Origin: an uncultured Pseudoteredinibacter sp. | GTDB taxonomy: Bacteria > Pseudomonadota > Gammaproteobacteria > Pseudomonadales > Cellvibrionaceae | Assembly: GCF_947502065.1 (NCBI RefSeq) | Contig: NZ_CANMYE010000015.1 | Location: forward strand, 1 to 58,294 | DNA: 58,294 nt | Reading direction: 5' to 3' | Part shown: positions 25,080 to 34,835 of the stretch, piece after piece | How the letters are laid out: each line of letters starts with the position of its first letter | Position numbering within the stretch: position 1 is the first letter of the stretch | Translations under genes and position numbers: made by a program | The notes under the pieces: generated by a model | The model's database searches: none | Seen by the model: the letters and a program-made list of their open reading frames with translations, nothing else | What the model was told of the DNA's origin: nothing

Positions 25080-27373
25080 CTAGAAATTATATTTCACTTC
25101 TAAACCTAAGGTTCTTGGCCTAACCACGGTATAATCAACAGGATTTTGAGAATCAGCAATAATATCAACAACAGCCAGATCGTTTAGCACATTGTTGACA
25201 AATAACTTTGCCTCCCAGTGATCATCACCGCTTATGGCAGACCGAATATTCATCAAACTGTATCCACCAATATTGTAATTATAGGGGTTTCGAGCATTTC
25301 CTTCCGTAGTCGACTCCCCCACATAAGCAATATCCGCACTTAGAGCAACATCAAAAGCAGAGCCCAGTGCTTGCGGCCATTCATAGTTAACGGAAAACGC
25401 CGCTGATAGCTTTGGGACGGCCGGAACCTTATCGCCAGTTTGCAATGGTGTACCAATTAATGGCGCACCACCCAGAGTGATTTGGGGTTGGTCTTTAGTA
25501 ATTCTCACATCAGTATAGGCTCCAGACAAAGCGACCGATAAATTACTGGTAATCATGGCTGTCAGCTGTAACTCAAGACCTTTTAAGCGAGCCTCCCCGC
25601 CGTTAGTTACAAAATTAAAGATGCCGGTAACATTATCCGATTGAACAATCTGAATATCTTGCCAATCTGAAATGTACAAAGCACCATTTAATAATAAACG
25701 CCGATCCAAGCAAGCCGTTTTCCAACCTAACTCATAATTAAACAAGCTATCTGGCTTGTAGTCTTTTGGTATAGGAGCAAAGGGAGTCACTTGGTTAATC
25801 CCCCCAACTCTGAACCCTTCCGAATAAGTTAAATAGAGCAGAGCATCATCACTATAGTGATAAGATAATGCCAATTTACTTGTGAATCGATGGCTATTTA
25901 TTTCAGAGCGCTGTACTTCACCCGCACCAATAGTGCCTATTCCTTTGATAGATTGCTCGAGGTTTATTTGAGTCGATTGGAAATAACGCCCCCCAAGTAG
26001 CAGTGCTAACTTTTCAGTAAGGTCTATGTTAATCTCACCGAAAATTGCCAACTGATCAAGCTCTCCACTGACAGTTCGCCCGAAGATTGCATTTCCGGGC
26101 ACACCAGCACCTGGGCCAAATAGCCCTTCAGTATTAGGATCAAATTTGCTGCGTCGACCCGAACTGCTGGGTACCGCTATTTCCACATCAAAATCTGAAT
26201 CCTCCTGTTGATAATAAGCCCCCAATAAAAAATTAAAAGGCCCACTATAAACAGAAGCTAAACGTAACTCATTACTCCAAAGATGTTTCTTTTGCGGGAA
26301 TGCGGCGATCGAAACGACCCCCTGATTAAATACTGAAAATATAGTAGCCGCACCATCAAAAGTGTATAGGCTTTCTCGTTTCAGCAAGCTAGACACCGCT
26401 GTAAGCTTATATGAATCCCAATCCCAATCAGCGCTAAAACTATAGATATCCACATCATCTAACCAAGGCTGAATAACATAGTCGTTATTCAGAAACTCTC
26501 CACCTGGCAGATTGCTGAGATCGCCACCGGGTAATACTTGAGGAGGCTTTGCGGGAACTGTCACAGCAGGAAGTAGTGAGAATCTTGAAACATCGTCCAC
26601 ATCCGTCGTTTGTTTCAAGCCCATAAACTTTAAAGTCAGCTGCTCATCAACTAAATAACGCAACTGAACTCGAAGACCTTGAGTTTTCTCTGAATTAGCA
26701 TCTTCAATGTCATAGCGTACTTGATCGATATAGCCACCAATATCTTCGTGCCAGGCCACAAGGCGAACGGCAAGCCTATCCTCTATTAATGGTACATTGA
26801 CCATAGCATTGACTTGATAGCTGGCCGCTCCTCCGTCCGTGTTTTCAAGCGAGCTCACTAGGTAGCTGCTAGGCTCAGAAAAATCCGCCTCCTTAGAAAC
26901 TATCTTTACCGTTCCCGCCATGGAGTTAGCGCCATATAAAGTTCCTTGTGGCCCTTTTAAGACTTCTATCCGCTCTATATCGTATAGCTTTATTTCAACA
27001 TTTCGGCCGCCACCTCATTGGTTGTATTATTGGCCGTTAGTACTGCCTCATTGAAATAAACACCGACAGGAGAAGCGGCACGTGAACTTACACCTCTAAT
27101 AATATATTGCTTATCCCCGGGGCCGTTATCGCGAAACTCTAATCCAGGAATGGCGTAGGCCCAATCAGAGAATTCTCTCACACCTTTAAGATTTAAATCT
27201 TCTTCAGACAGCGCCTCAATAGCTAGGGGAGTATCTTGCACATTTGACTCGCCACGCTTTGTTGCCGTTACAACAATTTCCTCAATAACATTGTCTGTTG
27301 CAGCGTTTGAGTAGGGCGCTGGAGCTGCAATACCAAGAAACACGCTAAGAGGAAGTGGTAATTTTGAATTCAT
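25080..27373 (-). pseudogene. TonB-dependent receptor, interrupted by a frameshift
   Basis: Two reading frames together encode one TonB-dependent outer-membrane receptor. The first part (27373 to about 27000) has a signal peptide, a TonB-box-like region (IEEIVVTATKRGESNVQDTP) and the plug (YIIRGVSSRAASPVGVYFNEA). The second (from about 27000 down to 25080) continues the plug (LYDIERIEVLKGPQGTLYGANSMAGTVKIVS) and the beta-barrel, ending LGLEVKYNF. A one-base deletion in an A-run (plus-strand T-run 27001-27003) would explain the break, since adding one A restores a continuous frame. Either a real inactivating mutation or a sequencing error. The barrel has the look of a siderophore or complex-nutrient receptor; substrate unknown. 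Confidence 0.85.
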
Positions 27374-27671
27374 AAGACATCTACGACGATATACCCGATA
27401 AAACATGAACTCGTATTACTAGGACCTCGCTGAATAATGCCCTTGAGTCTCGGGCCTTAGATTCTTGACCAGTCTGCTAATCACCTAGTATACGAATACC
27501 CATTAACGAAACAACAAGCTCTACTCAAACTCTAGTATAGGATTTTTTATCCGCTTTCACTTGGCTTTACCTCGCTATATCCTTAGCAGCTGTAAAAGTT
27601 GATATTCAATCAGATGCTGATATTGGGTAAGATGCGAATTGAAGCAAGTAGCTTAACTAAGAGACCGCTCA

Positions 27672-28172
27672 ATGGAACAAAAGCGCTTAAGTGCATTACT
27701 GGTGGACTACAAAACCTGGGCAGACGCATTAACGTTAAAAGTTCTATCTCGCCTACCTGACGCAGCTTTAGTGCAGAATCAGAACATCATATTTGGCAAT
27801 ATTCTCAACACGATCAATCATGTTTACAGAATAGATTTGATCTGGCGGGGGCATTTAGAACGCAAGCCCCTCAGCTTTGACTCGAAAACCCCCTCTAGCC
27901 CCGATAGCATCAACACACTACAAGACAAAATGTTTGAGCTAAACCAGTGGTTTTGCAGCTATGAAGAGGCTTTAAATGAGGAACAATTAAAAGAAGTTCT
28001 TAGCTTCAGTTTTCTTAACGGCGAGAAAAGTGCGATGACAAGAGAGGCGATGCTACTTCACATCTCGAATCATTCCACTTATCACAGAGGGCATATTGCC
28101 GATATGCTATATAACCTCGGTGAAAAACCACCAGCCACCGATCTACCAGTTTATATTCAAAGCACCCAATGA
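27672..28172 (+). CDS. DinB-family protein
   Basis: A 166-residue four-helix protein of the DinB/YfiT-like metalloenzyme family. The metal-binding His pattern is visible: one His in ILNTINHVYRIDLIW and two in HISNHSTYHRGHIADML. The conserved N-terminal YKTWADALTLKVLSRLP resembles the W-x-N/D first helix of such proteins. Members act as thiol-dependent transferases or hydrolases; no substrate can be assigned. It stands alone between the receptor gene and a CoA-transferase gene. Confidence 0.75.
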   Translation: MEQKRLSALLVDYKTWADALTLKVLSRLPDAALVQNQNIIFGNILNTINHVYRIDLIWRGHLERKPLSFDSKTPSSPDSINTLQDKMFELNQWFCSYEEALNEEQLKEVLSFSFLNGEKSAMTREAMLLHISNHSTYHRGHIADMLYNLGEKPPATDLPVYIQSTQ

Positions 28173-28200
28173 AAGATATTAGCCTCCAGTTGCCAATGGG

Positions 28201-29385
28201 CTATTCGATTACACCGCTCGCTTTGAGGCGCGCCAACTCTTCAACACCTATACCTAACTGCTGAAGTACCTCATCATTATGCTCACCTAACTCGGGCCCG
28301 ACCCACTCGGTGCTTCCAGGGGTACGATCAAGCTTTGGCAATATGGCTGGAATATCTAGGGGTTTGCCGTCGATTTCCACTCGCTCAAACATTCCACGTG
28401 CTTGATAGTGTGGATCTTCAAGCATATCTTCTACGTTGTAGATTGGGCCCGCGGGAACTCGCTGCTCTGCCATTACTGCTAACACGTCATTGATCGGCCT
28501 TGCTGAACACCAGCCCGATAGAATTTGATCAATTTCGTCTTCATGCTCTACTCGGCCAGCGTTATTCGCAAGGCGCGAATCTGCTGCCAAATCAGGGTGA
28601 CCAATACCGCTCATCAAGCGCTTAAATATAGAATCGCCATTGCCGCCGATAACGACAAACTTGCCATCTGCGCAGCGGTAGGTATTAGTAGGTACGATGC
28701 CTGTTACCGTAGTGCCGGAAGCTTCTCGCACTTTACTTGCGCCGGAGTATTCTGGCACTACGGCTTCCAACAAATTGAACATAGCTTCATACAAGGCAAC
28801 ATCTATCGTTTGCCCCTCGCCTGACTTCTGTCTCTCGATCAAAGCCAAAGCAATACCGAGTGCAGCATGAATACCCGCTATGGTATCGCCAATACTTAAA
28901 TTAGGCCGCACCGGCGCTTCACCAGGGAAGCCATTGACATGACGAAAACCAGAATAAGCTTCACACACCGATGCAAAGCCTGGCTTTTTTGCATTGGGGC
29001 CATTTTGCCCATAACCTGAAATGCGAGCATAAACCAAGGCTGGATTAAACTGCTTAACGTCTTCAGGCCCTAAATCCCAGTCTTCCATTACACCGGGGCG
29101 AAAGTTCTCCACTAGCACATCAGCATCTTTCAGGAGCTCTTTTAACAAAGCCTGCCCTTCGCTTTGTTTTAGATCGACACAAATGCTCTTTTTATTACGC
29201 GCTAGGCTGTACCACCAATAAGAGGTGCCGTTATTTAATTCTCGCCAGCCACGAATAGGGTCACCACCAGGCGGCTCCACCTTGATAACCTCCGCACCAA
29301 AATAAGCTAACATGGAGCCAGCGAAAGGACCTGCCAAAAGCTGCCCCACCTCGATTACTTTTATGCCTGCTAATGGCTTGCTCAT
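28201..29385 (-). CDS. CaiB/BaiF-type CoA-transferase (family III)
   Basis: A 394-residue family III CoA-transferase. It begins PLAGIKVIEVGQLLAGPFAGSMLAYFGAEVIKVEPPGGDPIRGW. The catalytic Asp lies in LSIGDTIAGIHAALGIALAL, and VLVENFRPGVMEDW is typical. The ATG at 29385 has GGAG 8 bp upstream; the longer frame to 29445 lacks family residues. Such enzymes move CoA between carboxylic acids in carnitine, aromatic or branched-chain acid degradation. The substrate cannot be told and no acyl-CoA dehydrogenase is adjacent. Confidence 0.88.
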   Translation of the reverse strand: MSKPLAGIKVIEVGQLLAGPFAGSMLAYFGAEVIKVEPPGGDPIRGWRELNNGTSYWWYSLARNKKSICVDLKQSEGQALLKELLKDADVLVENFRPGVMEDWDLGPEDVKQFNPALVYARISGYGQNGPNAKKPGFASVCEAYSGFRHVNGFPGEAPVRPNLSIGDTIAGIHAALGIALALIERQKSGEGQTIDVALYEAMFNLLEAVVPEYSGASKVREASGTTVTGIVPTNTYRCADGKFVVIGGNGDSIFKRLMSGIGHPDLAADSRLANNAGRVEHEDEIDQILSGWCSARPINDVLAVMAEQRVPAGPIYNVEDMLEDPHYQARGMFERVEIDGKPLDIPAILPKLDRTPGSTEWVGPELGEHNDEVLQQLGIGVEELARLKASGVIE

Positions 29386-29453
29386 ATGCTTACTCCAATC
29401 TAGCGGTACTGTATGAGAATTATCAGTCGGGATGAAAACGTACAATCAATTAT

Positions 29454-30539
29454 TCAGCGTTTTAGCTGAATTGACTCATGCCCTAATATGCTTAGCAAAG
29501 GGTTTTTCCTGTGCACCCAGCCTTTTAATAGTATTGCGAACAACAAACCAGCCGAGAAACCTGCAATATGCGCAGCGTAGTCCATACCATCATCAAAAAA
29601 TAATAAGCCAGCAACATTTATTCCCAGCCACAAGGCAAAAAACCATATCACCGAGAGTTTTTTCTGATAAACAATAAACATAAAACTTAAGCTGGCATGG
29701 CGAAACCAAACCATATACATAGCGAACAAGCCAGCAATCGCGCCGCTCGCGCCTAAAGAAGGTATATCAGAGCCGTATCGCCACATCATCGTTCCTAGCG
29801 ACGCTAAGACACCGCATGTTAAATAGAGTAGCAAATATGGAATATGCCCGAGAGCATCCTCTAGGTTGTCCCCAATAATAGCCAAAAAATACATATTTCC
29901 TACGATATGAAATACAGAGCCATGTAGGAACACACAGCTCAACAGTGTCCACCACTGACCTTCGGCTGCCACTATAGATGGGGTCATTCCGAACTGAGTT
30001 ATTACCCAGTTATAGCTGTCATCGTTAAAGAAATAGGCCAAGAAAATAGCAATATTTAAGGCCAGCAGCGTGTAATTCACATAAGGTGTTTTTTTCGCCT
30101 TGATATTAAATTCAACGGGCAACTGAGAGAGCAGCTGAAAAAAATACGTCTTCCAACTTAGCCCCTTGTTAAGTTCTTTAAGATGCGTGTCAAGCTCAGG
30201 ACTTTGCTCTACCGGTGGCAATTCCCCCCGATCCAGCCAGCTGCCATTACACTCAATACATATATCTATCTCTAAGTGAAAATGCTCCAGCAAATGATGT
30301 CTTTGCATATTTACCTGGCAACTCGGGCAATCAATTTCAGAGTTCCCTAAGCTTTCACCAAAACTCTCACTGAAACAGCCCAAATCAACATCGGGGTTCT
30401 TAGAGCGAATAACAGCATTGACCTCGTCTTTATCAAACCACAAACCGCCACAAAGGCGGCACAAGTCCAGCTCTTGTTGTTCATAGCGATGCTGTATCAA
30501 TGTTTCATCGATACAGCGGGGACATTTTTTATGGGCCAT
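29454..30539 (-). CDS. Rhomboid intramembrane protease with two N-terminal zinc fingers
   Basis: A 361-residue fusion. Residues 1-100 hold two TFIIB-type zinc ribbons: KKCPRCIDETLI with LCRLCGGLWFDKDEV, and DCPSCQVNM with ICIECNGSWLDRGEL. From about residue 140 the rhomboid membrane domain follows with HGSVFHIVGNMYFLAIIGD (oxyanion His/Asn), catalytic Ser in LGASGAIAGLFAMY and catalytic His in DYAAHIAGFSAGLLFA. Intramembrane serine proteases cleave membrane proteins within the bilayer. The cytoplasmic zinc ribbons might recruit substrates; this is inference. Confidence 0.9.
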   Translation of the reverse strand: MAHKKCPRCIDETLIQHRYEQQELDLCRLCGGLWFDKDEVNAVIRSKNPDVDLGCFSESFGESLGNSEIDCPSCQVNMQRHHLLEHFHLEIDICIECNGSWLDRGELPPVEQSPELDTHLKELNKGLSWKTYFFQLLSQLPVEFNIKAKKTPYVNYTLLALNIAIFLAYFFNDDSYNWVITQFGMTPSIVAAEGQWWTLLSCVFLHGSVFHIVGNMYFLAIIGDNLEDALGHIPYLLLYLTCGVLASLGTMMWRYGSDIPSLGASGAIAGLFAMYMVWFRHASLSFMFIVYQKKLSVIWFFALWLGINVAGLLFFDDGMDYAAHIAGFSAGLLFAILLKGWVHRKNPLLSILGHESIQLKR

Positions 30540-30653
30540 AGCGATCTCTATTGCTATTTTGGGTGGCTAATTTGGAGGAGCTATATTGAGTTGTCATGTG
30601 GGCCTGCTCTTTATAGCTTTTATTTTATTAGCGCTTTTCTTTGCTAGCCGTTT

Positions 30654-31640
30654 TTACTCTACCGCTAGAACTACCTTACCTATCAGCGCATTAGATTCCA
30701 TTAATTGATGGGCCTCAGCGACATCCTGAATGGAAAACTCTTTAGCCAGCAGAGGTTTAAACTTGCCAGCTTCTATCAATGGCCAAACGGTTTCTTTTAA
30801 ACTTTTAGCAATCGCGGCTTTCTCTTGATCCGTCTGAGGACGCAAGGTTGATCCCGTTAGGCTTAAGCGTTTAGCCATCACCGGTCGAAAGTCAAGCTCA
30901 GCTTTCGCACCGCGTAAGAATGCAATACTAACAATACGACCATCTTTAGCCGCCATGGTCATATTTTTTTGAATATAATCGCCGCCAACCATATCCAATA
31001 TGACATCAATGCCCTTAGCTTCACTGGCCTCTTTTGAAAGTTCGACGAAATCATCATCTTGATAATTCCAAACGACATCAGCGCCCAACTTTAAACAAGC
31101 TTGTTTTTTCTCTTCACTGCCTACAGTGGCAAACACTTTAGCCCCCAATGCTTTCGCCATTTGAATGGCCGTAGTACCGATCCCGCTGGCGCCACCGTGA
31201 ACCAGAAAATTCTCACCGGCTTGTAAGCGCCCGCGATCAAAAACATTGGTCCATACGGTAAAGCAGGTTTCCGGCAAAGCAGCGGCCTCTGCCATGCTTA
31301 AGCCCTCTGGCACCGGCAAACACTGCTCAGCTGGCACGGCAACATGTTGAGCATAAGCACCACCATTACACAGCGCACAAACCTTATCACCAAGCTGCCA
31401 GCCTGTTACTCCTTCACCCATGGCAATAATTTCACCTGAGGCTTCCAAGCCCATAATTGGGCTCGCACCTGGCGGAGGCGGATACAGGCCAAGACGCTGA
31501 AACACATCTGGACGGTTCACACCTGCATAAGCAACCTTGATTAAAACTTCACCGGCCTTTGGGCTGACATCCTCAATCTCTTGCCAAACCATGTTTTCTG
31601 CTGCGCCAGCTTCTGTTAAGCCTATGCCCCATATACTCAT
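30654..31640 (-). CDS. NAD(P)H quinone oxidoreductase, PIG3 type (zinc-independent MDR)
   Basis: A 328-residue medium-chain reductase. It has the GroES-like N-terminal domain (AYAGVNRPDVFQRLGLYPPPPGASPIMGLEASGEI) with the PIG3/TP53I3-type signature. The Rossmann motif is VHGGASGIGTTAIQMAKALGAKVFATVG. Zinc ligands of alcohol dehydrogenases are absent. The family reduces quinones with NADPH. AGGAG precedes two adjacent ATGs; the second (31640) has the better spacing. It is divergent from the glutamate-synthase-like gene. Confidence 0.88.
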   Translation of the reverse strand: MSIWGIGLTEAGAAENMVWQEIEDVSPKAGEVLIKVAYAGVNRPDVFQRLGLYPPPPGASPIMGLEASGEIIAMGEGVTGWQLGDKVCALCNGGAYAQHVAVPAEQCLPVPEGLSMAEAAALPETCFTVWTNVFDRGRLQAGENFLVHGGASGIGTTAIQMAKALGAKVFATVGSEEKKQACLKLGADVVWNYQDDDFVELSKEASEAKGIDVILDMVGGDYIQKNMTMAAKDGRIVSIAFLRGAKAELDFRPVMAKRLSLTGSTLRPQTDQEKAAIAKSLKETVWPLIEAGKFKPLLAKEFSIQDVAEAHQLMESNALIGKVVLAVE

Positions 31641-31765
31641 CATCTACTCCTATTGAGAGGTTTTCGCCTTTGCTGTTTACCCTAATTTTACGGGGCTTAT
31701 AATGTTGCAGCAAAGGATCTCCAAAAATACCTCTAATGTATAACATAGCCTAAAGGAAAACTACG

Positions 31766-33289
31766 ATGCTCAGCGATGTACTGCACAGCACGGCCGCTTT
31801 GTTTATCGAATATGCCGCCTTGTTACTACTGCTTGCACTAATAACGTTAATTGGTGTAATTGTTTATATGTATTGGGTGGATGTTAATCAAACCCGCCAC
31901 GCGATACGCCGCAACTATCCAGTGATCGGTCGCTTTAGATATTGGTTTGAACATCTAGGTGAGTTTTTTCGCCAGTATTTCTTCGCTATGGATAGAGAAG
32001 AGCTGCCTTTCAATCGGGCTCAGCGCACATGGGTTTATCAAGCCGCCAAAAATATTGATACCACAACGGCCTTTGGCTCTACCCGCCCACTAAACCAAGC
32101 GGGTGACATCGTATTTCTTAATGCCCTATTCCCGAAACTAAAACATCAGTTTAGTGATGCCGCCCCGGTTATATTTGGCGAAGGTTACGCCAGACAAGCC
32201 TATGCGGCGAATAGCGTATTCAATATTTCCGCAATGAGTTTTGGCTCATTATCTTCAGTCGCTGTTACGGCTTTATCCAACGGTGCCCAGAAAGCTGGGA
32301 TTTGGATGAATACCGGAGAAGGCGGCCTATCGCCCTATCACCTTAGTGGTGGTTGCGATATCGTGTTTCAAATTGGCACCGCCAAGTATGGTGTGCGTGA
32401 TGAGCAAGGCAATTTGAGTGACGATAAATTACGAGAAGTAGCTGCCCACCCAGAAGTTAAAATGATCGAACTAAAACTCGCCCAGGGTGCCAAGCCAGGT
32501 AAAGGTGGTATTTTACCGGCCGAGAAAGTAACGGCCGAAATTGCTGCCATCCGAGGGATAAAAGAAGGCCAAGCATCGCTTAGTCCTAATGGCCATCTTG
32601 ATATTGAAAGCCTTGAGCAGCTACTGGATAAAATACACCATATTCGCGAGATCAGTGGCTTGCCTGTAGGTTTCAAAGCCGTCATAGGCCAGAGCCATTG
32701 GTTAGGAGAGCTATGCGAGCTGATTCATCAAAAGGGCCTTGAATACGCCCCCGATTTTATCACCATCGATAGTGGTGATGGTGGCACAGGTGCCGCTCCA
32801 CAATCATTAATCGACTTTATGGGCCTACCAATAAAGCGTAGCTTGCCATTACTCATCGATACCTTAGTGGAATATGGTTTGCGCGATAGAATTCGTGTGA
32901 TTACTTCTGGCAAGCTAATTAACCCCGCCAATGTGGCCTGGGCCTTGTGTATCGGTGCCGATGTTGCTGTATCCGCCCGTGGCTTTATGTTCTCTTTGGG
33001 CTGCATTCAAGCGCTACAGTGCAATAAAAATACTTGCCCAACCGGCATCACCACCCACGACAAAGAACTACAACATGGACTCGACCCCATAAACAAAGCG
33101 GAGCGAGTCGCTCATTTTGCTAAGAATATGTTGAAGGAGCTAGATGTAATAGCGCATTCTTGCGGAGTGGAAAATGTTCGGCATTTAAACCGTAGCCATG
33201 CTCAAATAATCAATGAACATGGCCTGCCAGAGCCTATGGCGTTAGTTTTCCCTGAAGCTAAAGCAAAGACAGAATTTCAAAAACACTAG
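31766..33289 (+). CDS. Membrane-anchored FMN-binding glutamate-synthase-like protein
   Basis: A 507-residue protein with an N-terminal membrane helix (AALLLLLALITLIGVIVYMYWV), followed by a domain like the FMN-binding synthase part of glutamate synthase. Landmarks are FNISAMSFGSLSSVAVTALSNGA, GEGGLSPYH, QIGTAKYGVRD, ITIDSGDGGTGAAPQ and the cluster-type Cys segment CIQALQCNKNTCPTGITTH. There is no glutaminase domain and no small-subunit gene next to it, so it is unlikely to be GltB itself. Members of this stand-alone family are widespread; their reaction is not established. Confidence 0.85.
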   Translation: MLSDVLHSTAALFIEYAALLLLLALITLIGVIVYMYWVDVNQTRHAIRRNYPVIGRFRYWFEHLGEFFRQYFFAMDREELPFNRAQRTWVYQAAKNIDTTTAFGSTRPLNQAGDIVFLNALFPKLKHQFSDAAPVIFGEGYARQAYAANSVFNISAMSFGSLSSVAVTALSNGAQKAGIWMNTGEGGLSPYHLSGGCDIVFQIGTAKYGVRDEQGNLSDDKLREVAAHPEVKMIELKLAQGAKPGKGGILPAEKVTAEIAAIRGIKEGQASLSPNGHLDIESLEQLLDKIHHIREISGLPVGFKAVIGQSHWLGELCELIHQKGLEYAPDFITIDSGDGGTGAAPQSLIDFMGLPIKRSLPLLIDTLVEYGLRDRIRVITSGKLINPANVAWALCIGADVAVSARGFMFSLGCIQALQCNKNTCPTGITTHDKELQHGLDPINKAERVAHFAKNMLKELDVIAHSCGVENVRHLNRSHAQIINEHGLPEPMALVFPEAKAKTEFQKH

Positions 33290-33301
33290 GGTATAAACTC
33301 G

Positions 33302-33341
33302 AGCCCAGTTGTTAATAATGATTAATTACAGCAACTGGGCT
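33302..33341. terminator. Hairpin between convergent genes
   Basis: AGCCCAGTTG (33302-33311) pairs perfectly with CAACTGGGCT (33332-33341) across a 20-nt AT-rich loop. It lies between the convergent glutamate-synthase-like gene and pdxH and is probably a terminator; the flanking T-run is poor. Confidence 0.5.
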
Positions 33342-33351
33342 TATATACTCT

Positions 33352-33999
33352 CTAAGGCGCTAGGCGTCGAATACCCCAGCTGCCTTTTTCTGCTTTTCGA
33401 TACTCAAAGCGATCGTGCAAGCGATTAGCGCCACCCTGCCAAAATTCGATTCGCTCGGGCACAATTCTATAGCCGCCCCAAAAATTGGGCAGTGGAATTT
33501 TCCCCGCGGTAAACTTTTCCTTCATTGAAGCAAATTGTTGCATTAGCAGATGTCTTGAAGAAACGGGGCGACTTTGCTCGGAGGCCCAAGCAGCCAGCTG
33601 GCTTTCCTCTGGGCGGGACAAAAAGTATTTCAACGATTCTTGCTGACTGACTTTCTCTGCGCGCCCAGCTATCTTTACTTGGCGCTCTAATGCGTGCCAA
33701 GGAAAGTGCAAGCTAACCCTTGGGTTTTGTGAAATTTCCTCCGCTTTGCGAGAGCCATAATTGGTATAAAACACAAAGCCCTCTTCGCTAACACCTTTAA
33801 GCAAAACAATACGCTGGCTGGGCTGACCTTCAGCATCTACTGTGGCCACTGTCATTGCCGTTGGATCTTTAAGCCCAGCATCAACAGCTTGCTTTAGCCA
33901 ATGTTCAAATTGCGCAATGGGGCAATCCTTAAGCTGATTACGGTTTAAGCCCCCTTGCAGGTACTCTCGTCTTACTTGGTCAATGGATAATTCTGCCAT
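33352..33999 (-). CDS. pdxH: Pyridoxamine 5'-phosphate oxidase PdxH
   Basis: Oxidises pyridoxine or pyridoxamine 5'-phosphate to pyridoxal 5'-phosphate with FMN. The 215-residue protein has the family segments PTAMTVATVDAEGQPSQRIVLLKGV, GFVFYTNYGSRKAEEI, the VSLHFPWHALERQVKI stretch and the C-terminal ERIEFWQGGANRLHDRFEYR with active-site Arg and His. Length is standard. It is divergent from mobA. Several PLP enzymes, including the aminotransferase at 41.2 kb, depend on its product. Confidence 0.96.
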   Translation of the reverse strand: MAELSIDQVRREYLQGGLNRNQLKDCPIAQFEHWLKQAVDAGLKDPTAMTVATVDAEGQPSQRIVLLKGVSEEGFVFYTNYGSRKAEEISQNPRVSLHFPWHALERQVKIAGRAEKVSQQESLKYFLSRPEESQLAAWASEQSRPVSSRHLLMQQFASMKEKFTAGKIPLPNFWGGYRIVPERIEFWQGGANRLHDRFEYRKAEKGSWGIRRLAP

Positions 34000-34148
34000 T
34001 GTATTCCTCGCCCCAGCTCTTCTAAAATCACTATCGTAACAGTTAGATTATAAACCAGTGCCACCCTAATTGGGGTAGCTAAGATCAAGTAGAGCCCCAT
34101 GTCGAAATTCAGACCAATATTCACCAAATTAGACCAGAGCAATCCGTT

Positions 34149-34769
34149 ATGAATTGTGCCAGCGTCATATTATGCGGTGGCCAAGGGCGACGGATGAAAC
34201 AGGCCTATGACAACAAGGCACTGGCCCAATACCGGGGCCGCAGCCTCTTGGAGCATGCACTGCAAAAGCAAATGAATGGCAATGTCTTGCTGAGCTGCGG
34301 CCCCAAACCTTTTAGCGCGGAGATAGAAAACGCACTTAAAACCATAATTCAGCAAGCGCCACTGAAGCCCACACTGCTTTATGATGGTAGCACCGAACAT
34401 CAAGGTCCTTTAGCCGGAATATTAAGTGCTTTAGAGTTTTGCACCCTTAAACGGCCAGACATTGACGCACTGCTAGTATCCCCAATCGACACCCCCAGAC
34501 AAACACCCTCACTGAACAAGCAGCTTTTAAAGGAAGCGGAGCTAGGCAATTCTGAGCAGCGCAGCAATATCATACTGGCCGAATGTGCGGGCCGTACGCA
34601 CCCCCTGCATAGCTTATGGCCCTTAAGCTGCCTTACTGAGTTAAAAACCTACCTTGAATCTGGCGAGCGACGCGTTATGGGCTTTATCCGCCAATGGGGT
34701 TATCGCAGCGTAAACTTCGATAATGCTGAAAGCTTTAAAAATATCAATAGCCCTGAAGACCTCCTTTAA
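34149..34769 (+). CDS. mobA: Molybdenum cofactor guanylyltransferase MobA-like
   Basis: Attaches GMP to molybdopterin to make the guanine dinucleotide cofactor. The 206-residue protein has the nucleotidyltransferase loop VILCGGQGRRM at residues 6-16, a Lys in NKALAQYRGRSLLEHAL and an Asp in LLVSPIDTPRQTPS that would bind Mg. The usual GTP-site region is somewhat divergent (TEHQGPLAGILSALE). It starts a plus-strand run with moaA and moaB, which supports the role. Confidence 0.85.
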   Translation: MNCASVILCGGQGRRMKQAYDNKALAQYRGRSLLEHALQKQMNGNVLLSCGPKPFSAEIENALKTIIQQAPLKPTLLYDGSTEHQGPLAGILSALEFCTLKRPDIDALLVSPIDTPRQTPSLNKQLLKEAELGNSEQRSNIILAECAGRTHPLHSLWPLSCLTELKTYLESGERRVMGFIRQWGYRSVNFDNAESFKNINSPEDLL

Positions 34770-34835
34770 GCTGGATTAACAAATTTTGACCATTTCGACA
34801 CTGGCAGCCGAGGTTACTTGGGTTAATATCAAGCT

